From positions 1 through 32,824 of the forward strand of contig WPIO01000319.1 of assembly GCA_009760855.2 (NCBI GenBank): a DNA stretch of 32,824 nucleotides, written 5' to 3'. Below the pieces are notes generated by a model, which saw only the letters and a list, made by a program, of their open reading frames with translations, was not told where the DNA came from and made no database searches. Below, piece after piece: positions 9,953 to 21,092 of the stretch; position 1 is the stretch's first letter, and each line of letters opens with the position of its first letter. This stretch comes from Cristatella mucedo (Eukaryota; Bryozoa; Phylactolaemata; Cristatellidae). A program made the position numbers and the translations under genes.

Positions 9953-10700
9953 TCACAAGGACCCACTAAATGCTGTAATAAATAGGAATGTTTTTAAGTT
10001 TCTTTTAAATGTGGTCAGGTCAGGGGATGTTCTGATGCAGGTCGGGAGGGAGTTCCAGGCTGTGGGAGCATACGAGCTAAATGCACGGTCTCCAAAGGAT
10101 TTAAGGTTTGTACGAGGTATTTCTAGACTGTTGGATTCCGAAAAGCGAGTGGTACGATGCTTTGCCTGATGGGGTAGTATATCTGAAAGATAGGCTGGAG
10201 CCATAGAATGAAGAGACCTAAAAGTGAGCGACAAAACCTTGAAGTCAATCCGTTGCTTGACTGGTAACCAGTGCAGGTCGGCGAGAAGTGGAGTAATGTG
10301 GCAACTGCGACGCTCACGGCAGACAAGCCTAGCTGCAGAGTTTTGCACCAGCTGCAATCGCCTGATCGCACATGCTGGTAGGCCAGTAAGCAGTGAGTTG
10401 CAGAAGTCGAGACGAGATGTCACGAATGCATGGACCAACTTGGACGTGGTATCCTTATCTAAACAAGCCCTAATTTTAGCAATGTTATGAAGCTGAAAAT
10501 AGGCTGATTTGACTGTGGAGCTGATGTGGTCGTCTAACGAGAGGTCGCTTTGGAATATGACACCTAGATTTCGAGCTGATGCAACTGGAGATATGCTGGC
10601 AGAGCCAATTTTGAAAGTCAGCCTTTCCAATTTCTGAATAACACTAGGTTTGCCCATAACTAGTAAGTTAGTTTTATCATCGTTTAGTTTTAGAAAGAAG
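9953..10700 (-). pseudogene. Reverse transcriptase C-terminal fragment (LINE ORF2, 5'-truncated)
   Basis: The open frame runs from the element's truncated 5' edge to a TGA at 9953-9955, with no internal stop or frameshift. The first ATG (10657) would give 234 residues, but about 14 in-frame residues precede it up to the insertion border, so that ATG is an internal methionine. The extra part reads FFLKLNDDKTNLLV, matching the LKLN..KT motif that follows the catalytic YxDD box. Next come NLGVIFQSDLSLDDHI (motif E region, about residues 30-45 from the ATG), SRLDFCNSLLTGLP, LQLVQNSAARLV (thumb region) and ITPLLADLHWLPVKQRI, then APTAWNSLP and a closing FKRNLKTFLF. These are hallmarks of CR1/L2-group ORF2 C-termini. 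The fingers, palm motifs A-C and endonuclease are absent, so it has no activity. An intact frame in dead DNA suggests a recent insertion. Confidence 0.9.
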
Positions 10701-10705
10701 GTCTA
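10701..10705. repeat. Target-site duplication, right copy (GTCTA)
   Basis: GTCTA directly after the 5' edge of the element, continuing into agcatgcggtagcttgc, the rest of the g-type dimer. With the left copy it brackets the LINE exactly. Confidence 0.82.
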
Positions 10706-10926
10706 AGCATGCGGTAGCTTGCAACTGAGTGCAGCTCCTTGCTTTAGGCAAGCGCACCTAAACAACACATTTCGGTTAAGTTTGCTGCTGATCGCTGAAT
10801 ATAAAGACAACGCGATACTGCTCGTTATATCGTGTGATAACTTGCTGCAGGGTGCGGCGCCTAGCATTAGGTAGTTCACTCGTGAATAACCTACTTTGCA
10901 GGACTTCACAGCAGATCGCACAATAT

Positions 10927-12403
10927 CTAGATACTTTAAATCAACCCGTCAAGTCATGCAGTCGCTCGGAGCAGAGTGCAGGCCCTGCTTTAGGTAATCG
11001 CACTTGAATAACTTATTTCGCTTGTGTTTGCAGCAGATCGCAGAATATGAAGACACCTCGATACTGCTGGTTATATCGTATGATAACTTGCTGCGGATTG
11101 CGGCGCCTAGCATTAGGCCATTCACACTTGAATAGCTTATCTTGCATGAGTTCACAACAGATCGCACAATATCTAGATACTTTAAATCAACCCGCCAGAG
11201 CGTGCAGTAGTTTGCAGCAGAGCACAGCTCCTTGCTTTAGGCAATCGCACATGAATACCACATTTCGGTTAAGTTTGCTGCAGATCGCTGAATATGAAGA
11301 CACCTCGATACTGCGGGTTATATCGTGTGATAACTTGCTGCAGATTGCAGCGCCTAGCATTAGGACAATCACACTTAAATAGCATATTTTGCATGACTTC
11401 ACCGCAGATCGCACAATATCTAGATACTTCAAATCAACCAGTAAAGGCAAGAAGTAGCTCGGACCAGAGTGCAGGCCTTGCTATATGCAGTCGCACTTGA
11501 ATAATTCATTTCGCTTGAGTTTGCAGCACATCGCAGAATATGAAGACACCACGATACTGCTCGTTATAGAGCGTGATAACTTGCTTCAGAGTGCAGTGCC
11601 TTGCATTAGGCCATTCACACTTGAATAGCTTATTTTGCATGACTTCACAGCAGATCGCACAATATGTAGATACTTTAAATGAACCCGTCAAGGCATGAAG
11701 TATCTCGGAGCGGAGTGCAGGCCTTGCTTTAGGCAATCGCACTTAAATAATTCATTTCGCTTGAGTTTGCAGCAGATACCTGAATAAAATAACAACTCGA
11801 TACTGCTCGTTATATCGTGTGATAACTTGCTGCAGATTACGGCGCCTTGCGTTAGGCCATTCACAATTAAATAGCTTATTTTGCATGACTTCACAGCAGA
11901 TCGCATAATATCTAGATACTTTAAATCAACCCGTCAAGTCATGCAGTCCCTCGGAGAGGAGTGCAGGATTTGCTTTAGGCAATCGCACATAAATAACTCA
12001 TTTCGGTTGAGTTTGCAGCAGATCGCTGAATGTAAAGACACCTCGATACTGCTCGTTATATCGCGTGATGACGTACTGCAGAGTGCTGGGCCTTGCATTA
12101 ACCCATTCACACATGAATAGTTTATTTTGCATGAGTTTACAGCAGATCGCACGATATGTAGATACTTTATATCAAACCGTCAAGTCATGCAGGACCTCGG
12201 AGCAGAGTGATGGCCTTGCTTCAGGCAATCGCACTTGAATGAGTCATTTCGCTTAAGTTTGCAGCAGATCGCAGAATACAAAGATACCTCGATACTTCTC
12301 GTTATATCGTGTGATAGCTTGCTGCAGAGTGAGGCGCCTAGCATTAGGCCATTCACACTTGAATAACCTACTAGGCATGAGATCGCAGCTGATCGCACAA
12401 TAT
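10927..12403. repeat. HOR copy V, six dimers a-f, last homogeneous copy
   Basis: Dimers a 10927, b 11173, c 11420, d 11666, e 11912 and f 12158 match copy IV at an offset of about 2,717 bp (1,725 plus the LINE). The expected g dimer is missing: at 12404 the sequence passes straight into a clearly diverged block. This marks the right edge of the homogeneous HOR domain within the window. Confidence 0.8.
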
Positions 12404-13020
12404 CTAGCTACTTTAAATCCAACCGTCGAAGCGTGCAGGAGCTAGCAGCAGAGTGCTGCACCTTGGTTTAGGCAATCACACTTGAATAACGAACTTTGCT
12501 TGACTTTGCAGCATATCGCGGAACATAAAGATACCTCGAAACCGCACCTAATTCCGTATGATAACTTGCTGCAGAGTGCTGTGCCTTGCATTAAGCCATT
12601 CAGACTTGAATACCTTATTTTGCATGAGTTTACAGCAGTTCGCACAATATCTAGAGACTTTAAATCCACCCGTCGAAGCTTGAATGAGCTGGCAGCAGAG
12701 TGCTGCGCCTTGCTTAGGGCAATCGTACATAAAAAACACATTTCGAATGAGTTTGCAGAAGATCGCGGAATGTAATGACACCTCAATACTGCTCGTTATG
12801 GCGTGTGATAACTTGCTGCGGAGTGTAGTGCCTTGCATTGAGCCATTCACACTTGAATATCCTATTTTGCACGAGATAGCAGGAGATTGCCCAATATCTA
12901 GATACTTTAAATCCACCCGTCGAAGCGTGCAGGAGCTGGCAGCAGAGTGCTCAGCATTGCTGTAGGCAATCGCACTTGAAAAACGCATTTTGCTTAATTT
13001 TGCAGAAGATCGCAGAACAT
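12404..13020. repeat. Diverged satellite block, copy 1 (2.5 dimers)
   Basis: Dimers starting at 12404, 12651 and 12898 still have 247-bp spacing and the A/B layout but differ from the surrounding types at many sites. Markers are ccgtcgaagc in the left arm, gagctagcagcagagtgct or gagctggcagcagagtgct, cttaaaaaacac or cttgaaaaacgc, and tttgcagaagatcgcgg. The left edge is at the landmark aatatctag, exactly where dimers meet. The block recurs at 26875 and in part at 31541. Confidence 0.85.
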
Positions 13021-13144
13021 AAACACACCTCGATACTCATCCTCATAGCTTGTGATAACTTGCGGCAGAGTGCTGGTATTTGCATTAAGCCATTCACTCT
13101 TGAATACCTTATTTTGCATGAGTTCACAGCCGATCGCACAATAT

Positions 13145-16100
13145 CTAGAAACTTCAAATCAACCCGTCAAGGCATGAAGTAGCTCGGAGCAGAGTGCATG
13201 CCTTGCTTTAGGCAATCGCACTTGAATAATTCATTTCGCTTGAGTTTGCAGCAGATCACTGAATATAAAGACACCTCGATACTGCTCGTTCTATCGTGTG
13301 ATAACTTGCTCCAGATTGCGGAGCCTTGCATTAGGCCATTCACACTTACATAGCTTATCTTGCATGATATCCCAGCAGATCGCACAATATCTAGATACTT
13401 TAAACCAATCCGCCGGGGCATGCAGTTGTTTGCACCAAAATGCACCTCCTTGCTTGAGGCAATCGCAATTAAAAAACTCATTTTGCTTGAGTTTGCAGCA
13501 AATCGCCTAATATAAAGACACCTCGATACTGCCCTATATAGCCGTGATGGCTTGCTGCTGAGTGTGGTGCCTAGCATTAGGCCATTCACACTTGAATACC
13601 TTATTTTTTATGGGTTCACAGCAGATCGCACAATATCTAGATACTCCAAATCAACCCGTCAAGGCATGAAGTAGCTAGGAGCAGACTGCAGGCCTTGCTT
13701 TAGGCAATCGCACTTGAATAATTCATTTTGCTTGAGTTTGCAGCAGATCGCTGAATATAAAGACACCTCGATACTTCTCGTTATATCGTGTGATGACGTG
13801 CTGCAGAGTGAGGGGCCTAGCATTACGCCATTCACACTTGAATAGCTTATCTTGCATGATATCCCAGCAGATCGCACAATATCTAGATAGTTTAAAGCCA
13901 TCCGCCGTGGCATGCAGTTGTTTGCACCATAATGCAGCTCCTTGCTTTAGGCAATCGCACTTGAATAACTCATTTTGCTTGAGTTTGCAGCAGATAGCAG
14001 AATATTAAGACACCTCGATACTTCTCGTTATATCGTGTGATAGCTTGCTGCAGATTGAAGCGCCTAGCATTAGGCCATTCGCACTTGAATAGCTTATCTT
14101 GCATGATATCCCAGCAGATCGAACAATTTCTAGATACTTTAAACCAATCCGCCGGGGCATGCAGTTGTTTGCACCAAAATGCACCTCCTTGCTTGAGGCA
14201 ATCGCAATTAAATATCTCATTTTGCTTGAGTTTGCAGCAAATCGCTAAATATAAAGACACCTCGATACTGCTCTATATAGCCATGATAGCTTGCTGCTGA
14301 GTGTGGCGCCTAGCATTAGGCCATTCACACTTGAATACCTTATTTTTAATGAGTTCACAGCAGATCGCACAATATCTAGATACTTCAAATCAACCCGTCA
14401 AGGCATGAAGTAGCTCGGAGCAGACTGCAGGCCTTGCTTTAGGCAATCGCACTTAAATAATTCATTTCGCTTGAGTATGCAGCAAATCGCTGAATATAAA
14501 GACACCTCGATACATCTCGTTATATCGTGTGATGACGTGCTGCAGAGTGAGAGGCCTAGCATTAGGCCATTCACACTTGAATAGCTTATCTTGCATGATA
14601 TCCCAGCAGATCGCACAATATCTAGATACTTTAAATCAACCCGCCAGAGCATGCAGTAGTTTGCAGCAGAGTGCAGCTCCTTGCTTTAGGCAATCGCACA
14701 TGAATACCACATTTCGGTTAAGTTTGCTGCAGATCGCTGAAGATGAAGACACCTCAATACTGCTGGTTATATCGTGTGATAGCTTGCTGCAGAGTGAGGC
14801 GCCTAGCATTAGGCCATTCACACTTGAATAACCAACTAGGCATGACATCGCAGCTGATCGCACAGTATCTAGATACTTTAAATCAACCCGTCTAAGCGTG
14901 CTGTAGCTTGCAGCAGAGTCCAGCTACTTGGTTTAGGCAATCGCACCTGAATAACACATTTCGGTTAAGTTTGCTGCTGATCGCTGAATATAAAGACACC
15001 TCGATACTGCTCGTTATATCGTGTGATAACTTGCTGCAGGGTGCGGCGCCTAGCATTTGGTAGTTCACTCCTGAATAACCTACTTTGCAGGACTTCACAG
15101 CAGATCGCACAATATCTAGATACTTTGAATCAACCCGTCAAGTCATGCAGTCGCTCGGAGCAGAGTGCAGGCCCTGCTTTAGGCAATCGCACTTGAATAA
15201 CTTATTTTGCTTGTGTTTGCAGAAGATCGCAGAATATGAAGACACCTCGATACTGCTGGTTATATCGTGCGATAACTTGCTGCAGATTGAGGCGCCCAGC
15301 ATTAGGCCATTTACACTTGAATAGCTTATCTTGCATGAGTTCACAACAGATCGCACAATATCTAAATACTTTAAATAAACCCGCCAGAGCGTGCAGTAGT
15401 TTGCAGCAGAGCTTAGCTCCTTGCTTTAGGCAATCGCACATGAATACCACATTTCGGTTAAGTTTGCTGCAGTTCGCTGAGTATTAAGACACCTCGATAC
15501 TGCTCGTTATATCTTGTGATCACTTGCTGCAGATTGCGGCGCCTAGCATTAGACCATTCACACTTACATAGCTTATCTTGCATGATATCCCAGCAGATCG
15601 CACAATATCTAGATACTTTAAACCAATCCGCCGGGGCATGCAGTTGTTTGCACCAAAATGCACCTCCTTGCTTGAGGCAATCGCAATTAAATAACTCATT
15701 TTGCTTGAGTTTGCAGCAAATCGCTAAATATAAAGACACCTCGATACTGCTCTATATAGCCGAGATAGCTTGCTGCTGTGTGTGGCGCCTAGCATTAGGC
15801 CATTCACACTTGAATACCTTATTTTTATGGGTTCACAGCAGATCGCACAATATCTAGATACTTCAAATCAACCCGTCAAGGCATGAAGTAGCTCGGAGCA
15901 GACTGCAGGCCTTGCTTTAGGCAATCGCACATGAATAATTCATTTCGCTTGGGTTTGCAGCAGATCGGTGAATATAAAGACACCTCGATACTGCTCGTTA
16001 TATCGTGTGATGACGTGCTGCAGAGTGAGGGGCCTAGCATTAGTCCATTCACACTTGAATAGCGTATCTTGCATGATATCCCAGCAGATCGCACAATATC

Positions 16101-16593
16101 TAGATACTTTAAAGCAATCCGCCGGGGCATGCAGTTGTTTGCACCAAAATGCAGCTCCTTGGTTTAGGCAATCGCACTTGAATAACTCATTTTGCATGAG
16201 TTTGCAGCAGATCGCAGAATGTTAAGACACCTCGATACTTCTCGTTATATCGTGTGATAGCTTGCTGCAGAGTGAGGCGCCTAGCATTGGGCCATTCACA
16301 CTTGAATAACCTACTAGGCATGAGATCGCAGCTGATCGCACAATATCTAGATACTTTAAATCAACCCGTCTAAGCGTGTGGTAGCTTGAAGCGTAGTGCA
16401 GCTCCTTGCTTTAGGCAGTCGCACCTGAGTAACACATTTTGGTTAAGTTTGCTGCAGATCGCTGAATATAAAGACACCTCGATACTGCTCTTTATAGCGC
16501 GTCATGACTTGCTGCAGAGTGGGGCGCCTAGCATTAGGCCATTCACACTTAAATAGCATATTTTGCATGACTTCACAGCAGATCGCACAATAT
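13145..16593. repeat. Satellite mosaic with the catgatatcccagc / ccggggcatgcag dimer family
   Basis: Fourteen dimers (starts 13145, 13391, 13637, 13883, 14130, 14376, 14622, 14869, 15116, 15362, 15609, 15854, 16100, 16347) of mixed types. A family absent from the left 12 kb dominates: half B ends gcatgatatcccagcagatc and the next half A reads ccaatccgccggggcatgc with tttgcaccaaaatgcacc (13391, 14130, 15609; related form with ccataatgc at 13883). These alternate with dimers reading gtcaaggcatgaagtagc. Types a and b appear near 14622, 15116 and 15362. No gene seen. Confidence 0.8.
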
Positions 16594-18317
16594 CTAGATA
16601 CTTCAAATCAACCAGTAAAGGCAAGAAGTAGCTCGGAGCAGAGTGCAGGACTTGCTATATGCAGTCGCACTTCAATAATTCATTTCGCTTGAGTTTGCAG
16701 CAGATAGCTGAATAAAATGACAACTCGATAAGGCTCGTTATATCGTGTAATAACTTGCTGCCGATTGCGGCGCCATGCATTAGGCCATTCACAATTGAAT
16801 AGCTTGTTTTGCATGACTTCACAGCAGATCGCAAAATATCTAGATACTTAAAATCAACCTGTCAAGTCATGCAGTCCCTCGGAGAGGAGTGCAGGATTTG
16901 CTTTAGGCAATCGCACATAAATAACTCATTTCGGTTGAGTTTGCAGCAGATCGTTGAATGTAAAGACACCTCCATACTGCTCGTTATATCGCGTGATTAC
17001 GTACTGCAGAGTGCGGGGCCTTGCATTAACCCATTCACACATGAATAGCTTATTTTGCATGAGTTTACAGCAGATCGCACGATATGTAGATACTTTTAAT
17101 CTAAACCGTCAAGTCATGCGGTACCTCGGAGCAGAGTGATGGCCTTGCTTCAGACAATCGCACTTGAATGAGTCATTTCGCTTAAGTTTGCAGCAGATCG
17201 CAGAATCCAAAGACACCTCGATACTTCTCGTTATATCGTGTGATAGCTTGCTGCAGAGTGAGGTGCCTAGCATTAGGCAATTCACACTTGAATAACCTAC
17301 TAGGCATGAGATCGCAGCTGATCGCACAATATCTAGATACTTTAAATCAACCCGTCTAAGCATGCGGTAGCTTGCAACTGAGTGCAGCTCCTTGCTTTAG
17401 GCAATCGCACCTAAACAACACATTTCGGTTAAGTTTGCTGCTGATCGCTGAATATAAAGACACCTCGATTCTGCTCGTTATCTCGTGTGATAACTTGCTG
17501 CAGGGTGCGGCGCCTAGCATTAGGTAGTTCACTTGTGAATAACCTACTTTGCAGGACTTCACAGCAGATCGCACAATATCTAGATACTTTAAATCAACCC
17601 GTCAAGTCATGCAGTCGCTCGGAGCAGAGTGCAGGCCCTGCTTTAGGCAATCGCACTTGAATAACTTATTTCGCTTGTGTTTGCAGCAGATAGCTGAATA
17701 AAATGACAACTCGATACTGCTCGGTATATCGTGTGATAACTTGCTGCAGATTGCTGCGCCATGCATTAGGCCTTTCACAATTAAATAGCTTGTTTTGCAT
17801 GACTTCACAGCAGATCGCACAATATCTAGATACTTCAAATCAAACAGTAAAGGCAAGAAGTAGCTCGGAGCAGAGTGCAGGCCTTGCTATATGCAGTCGC
17901 ACTTGAATAATTCATTTCGCTTGAGTTTGCAGCAGATCGCAGAATATGAAGACACCACGATACTGCTCGTTATAGAGCGTGATAACTTGCTTCAGAGTGC
18001 AGTGCCTGGCATTAGGCCATTCACACTTGAATAGCTTATTTTGCGTGACTTCACAGCAGATCGCACAATATCTAGATACTTTAAATGAACCCGTCAAGGC
18101 ATGAAGTATCTCGGAGCAGAGTGCAGGCCTTGCTTTACGCAATCGCACTTAAACAATTCATTTCGCTTGAGTTTGCAGCTGATCGCTGAATAAAATAACA
18201 CCTCGATACTGCTCGTTATAGCTTGTGATAACTTGCTGCAGAGTGCGGTGCCTTGCGTTAGGCCATTCACAATTGAATAGCTTATTTTGCATGACTTCAC
18301 AGCAGATCGCACAATAT
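16594..18317. repeat. HOR-type segment in altered order (c-e-f-g-a-c-d)
   Basis: Seven dimers whose diagnostic left ends match HOR types, in the order c 16594, e 16840, f 17086, g 17333, a 17580, c 17826, d 18072. Compared with a-b-c-d-e-f-g, d is missing after the first c and b is missing after a. Total length is still close to 1,724 bp. The c dimer at 17826 follows a half B with the gctgcgccatgc variant, pointing to an exchange within the preceding dimer. The g dimer at 17333 carries an empty version of the LINE target (cccgtctaagcatgcgg). Confidence 0.72.
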
Positions 18318-20288
18318 CTAGATACTTTAAATCAACCCGTCAAGGCATGAAGTCCCTCGGAAAGGAGTGCAGGCCTTGCTTTAGGCAATCGCATATAAAT
18401 AACACATTTCGGTTGAGTTTGCAGCAGATCGATCGCTGAATATAAAGACACCTCGATACTGCTCGTTATATATCGTGTGATAACTGGCTGCAGGTGCGGC
18501 GCCTAGCATTAAGCCATTCACTCGTGAATAGCTTATCTTGCATGAGATCGCAGCAGATTGCACAATATCTAGATACTTTAAATCAACCCGTCAAGTCATG
18601 CAGTCGCTCGGAGAGGAGTGCAGGCCTTGCTTTAGGCAATCGCACGTAAATAACTCATTTCGGTCGAGTATGCAGCAGATCGCTTAATATAAAGACACCT
18701 CGATACTGCTCGTTATATCGTGTAAAACTTGCTGCAGAGTGCGGCGCCTTGCATTTAGCCATTCACACTGGAATAGCTTATCTTGCATGAGTTCACAGCA
18801 GATCGCACAATATCTAGATACTTTAAATCGACCCGCCAGAGCGTGCAGTAGTTTGCAGCAGAGTGCAGCTCCTTGCTTTAGGCAATCTCACATGAATACC
18901 ACATTTCGGTTAAGTTTGATGCAGATCCATGATTATGTACACACCTCGATCCTGCTGGTTATATCGTGTGATAACTTGCTGCAGATTGCAGCGCCTAGCA
19001 AAAGGACAATCACACTTAAATACATATTTTGCATGAGTTCGCAGCAGATCGCACAATATCTAGATACTTCTAATCAACCAGTAAAGGCGTGCAGTAGCTT
19101 GCGGAGCAGAGTGCAGGCCTTGCTATATGCAATCGCACTTGAATAATTCATTTCGCTTGAGTTTGCAGCAGATCGCAGAATATGAAGACACCACGATACT
19201 GCTCGTTATATCGCGTGATAACTTGCTTCAGCTTGCAGTGCCTTGCATTAGGACATTCACACTTAAATAGCTGATTTTGCATTAGTTCACAGCAGATCGC
19301 ACAATATCTAGATACTTTAAATGAACCCGTCAAGGCATGAAGTATCTCGGAGCAGAGTGCAGGCCTTGCTTTAGGCAATCGCACTTAAATAATTCATTTC
19401 GCTTGAGTTTGCAGCAGATCGCTGAATAAAATAACACCTCGATACTGCTCGTTATGTCGTGTGATAACTTGCTTCAGATTACGGCGCCTGCGTTAAGCCA
19501 TTAACACTTGATTAGCTTATTTTGCATGACTTCACAGCAGATCGCACAATATCTAGATACTTTAAATCATCCCGTCAAGTCATGCAGTCGCTCGGAGCAG
19601 AGTGCAGGCCCTGCTTTAGGCAATCGCACTTGAATAACTCATTTCGTTTGAGTTTGCAGCAGATCGCAGAATATAAAGACACCTCGATACTGCTCGTTAT
19701 ATCGTGCGATGACGTGCAGCAGAGTGCTGGGCCTTGCATTAACCATTCACACTTGAATAGCTTATTTCGCATGAGTTCGCAGCAGATCGCACAATATCTA
19801 GATACTTAAAATCAACCCGTCCAAGCGTGCTGTAGCTTGCAGCAGAGTCTAGCTACTTGGTTTAGGCAATCGTACCTAAATAACTCATTTCGGTTAAGTT
19901 TGCTGCAGATCGCTGAATATAAAGACACCTCGATACTGCTCGTTATATCGTGTGATAACTTGCTGCAGAGTGCGGCGCCTAGCATTAGGCCATTCACACT
20001 TAAATAGCCTACTTGCATGATATCGCTAGCAGATCGCACAATATCTAGATACTTTAAACCAATCCGTGGGGCATGCAGTTATTCGCAGCAGGGTGCAGGC
20101 CTTGCTTAAGGCAATCGCAATTGAATAACTCATTTCGCTTGAGTTTGCAGCAGATCGCAAATATAAAGACAACTCGATACTGCTCTATATAGCCGTGATA
20201 ACTTGCTGTTGAGTGTGGCGCCTATGCATTAGGCCATCACACAATTAAATAGCTTATTTTTGCATGGTTCACAGCAGATCGCACATAT

Positions 20289-20503
20289 CTAGATACTTTA
20301 AATCAACGCGTCGAGTCATGCAGTCCCTCGGAGAGGAGTGCAGGTATTTGCTTTAGGCAGATCGAGATCACTGAATGTAAAGACATCTCGATACTGCTCG
20401 TTATAGCTTGTGATAACTTGCTGCAGAGTGCGGTTCCTTGCATTAGGCCATTCACACTTGAATAACTTATTTTTGCATGACTTCACAGCAGATCGCACAA
20501 TAT
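20289..20503. repeat. Shortened satellite dimer (215 bp)
   Basis: An e-like dimer whose half A loses about 35 bp: after tgctttaggca near 20358 the sequence passes directly to gatcgagatcactgaatgt, skipping the cgcacataaataactcattt stretch. Both sides of the gap share gca, so slippage at a short homology would explain it. The join is followed by a small gatcgagatc duplication. Confidence 0.7.
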
Positions 20504-20748
20504 CTAGATACTTTAAATTAACGCGTCAAGGCATGGAGTGGCTCGGAGCAGAGTGCAGGCCTTGCTTTAGGCAATCGCACTTGAATAATTTTTACGCTTG
20601 AGTTTGCAGCAGATCGCTGAATATAAAAACACCTCGATACTGCTCGTTATATCGTGTGATAACTTGCTGCAGATTGAGGCGCCTAGCATTAGGCCATTCA
20701 CACTTGAATAACCTACTTTGCATAAGATCGCAGCAGATCGCACAATAT

Positions 20749-20845
20749 CTAGTTACTTTAAATCAACCCGCCAGAGCGTGCAGTAGTTTGCAGCAGAGTG
20801 CAGCTCCTTGCTTAAGGCAATCTCACGCAGCTGATCGCACAATAT
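20749..20845. repeat. Shortened satellite dimer (97 bp)
   Basis: A b-like half A (ccgccagagcgtgcagtag) runs to aggcaatctcac and then jumps to gcagctgatcgcacaatat, the end of a half B. About 149 bp is lost. This is more than half a unit, and the join is not at equivalent points of the two halves, so it looks like an illegitimate deletion instead of in-register half-unit exchange. Confidence 0.78.
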
Positions 20846-21092
20846 CTAGATACTTTAAATCAACCCGTCTAAGCATGCGGTAGCTTGCAGCTGTGTGATG
20901 CTCCTTGCTTTAGGCAATCGCACCTGAACAACACATTTCGGTTAAGTTTGCTGCTGATCGCTGAATATAAAGACACCTCGATACTGCTCGTTATATCGTG
21001 TGATAACTTGCTGCAGGGTGCGGCGCCTAGCATTAGGTGGTTCACTCGTGAATAACCTACTTTGTAGGACTTCACAGTAGATCGCACAATAT

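Larger units (their letters stand above)
9714..10700 (-). mobile_element. 5'-truncated L2/CR1-like non-LTR retrotransposon (LINE)
   Basis: A 987-bp insert unlike the surrounding satellite. Read on the minus strand it has, in order, the last part of a reverse-transcriptase frame (10700 to 9953), a 3' untranslated region (9952 to about 9735) with a stem-loop, and a (TTA)n tail ending at 9714. It is flanked by GTCTA on both sides (9709-9713 and 10701-10705). Extreme 5' truncation, a simple-repeat 3' tail and a short target duplication are the usual marks of target-primed reverse transcription by CR1/L2-group elements. The minus strand places the tail at the low-coordinate end, as expected. Clade assignment rests on remembered family features of the C-terminal protein and the AAAGCGCC-type hairpin plus ATT tail; L2, Crack or another CR1-superfamily clade are alternatives. 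It cannot move by itself. Confidence 0.9.
8210..10926. repeat. HOR copy IV, seven dimers, interrupted by the LINE
   Basis: Order is a 8210, b 8456, c 8704, d 8950, e 9196, f 9442, g 9688. The g dimer is split by the LINE at its GTCTA; removing 992 bp (element plus one target duplicate) leaves a 247-bp g dimer, the same length as g at 5724 and 7963. Sequence is close to copies II, III and V throughout. Confidence 0.83.
18318..21092. repeat. Indel-rich degenerate satellite segment
   Basis: Dimers at 18318, 18569, 18814, 19060, 19308, 19553, 19798, 20045, 20289, 20504, 20749 and 20846 show spacings of 251, 245, 246, 248, 245, 245, 247, 244, 215, 245, 97 and 247 bp. Small slips are frequent: a duplicated gatc in gatcgatcgctg near 18428, tatatatcgtg near 18470, missing bases in gctgcaggtgcgg near 18487. 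a-, b-, c- and d-like dimers are recognisable (18569, 18814, 19060, 19308). No gene seen. Confidence 0.75.

Noticed and set aside
9921-10490. Plus-strand open frames inside the LINE (9921-10169, 10224-10490)
   Set aside because: They overlap the reverse-transcriptase frame antisense and show no recognisable motif.
9709-10705. DNA transposon or LTR element
   Set aside because: No terminal inverted or direct long repeats; instead an RT C-terminal frame, a microsatellite tail and 5' truncation, which fit a LINE.
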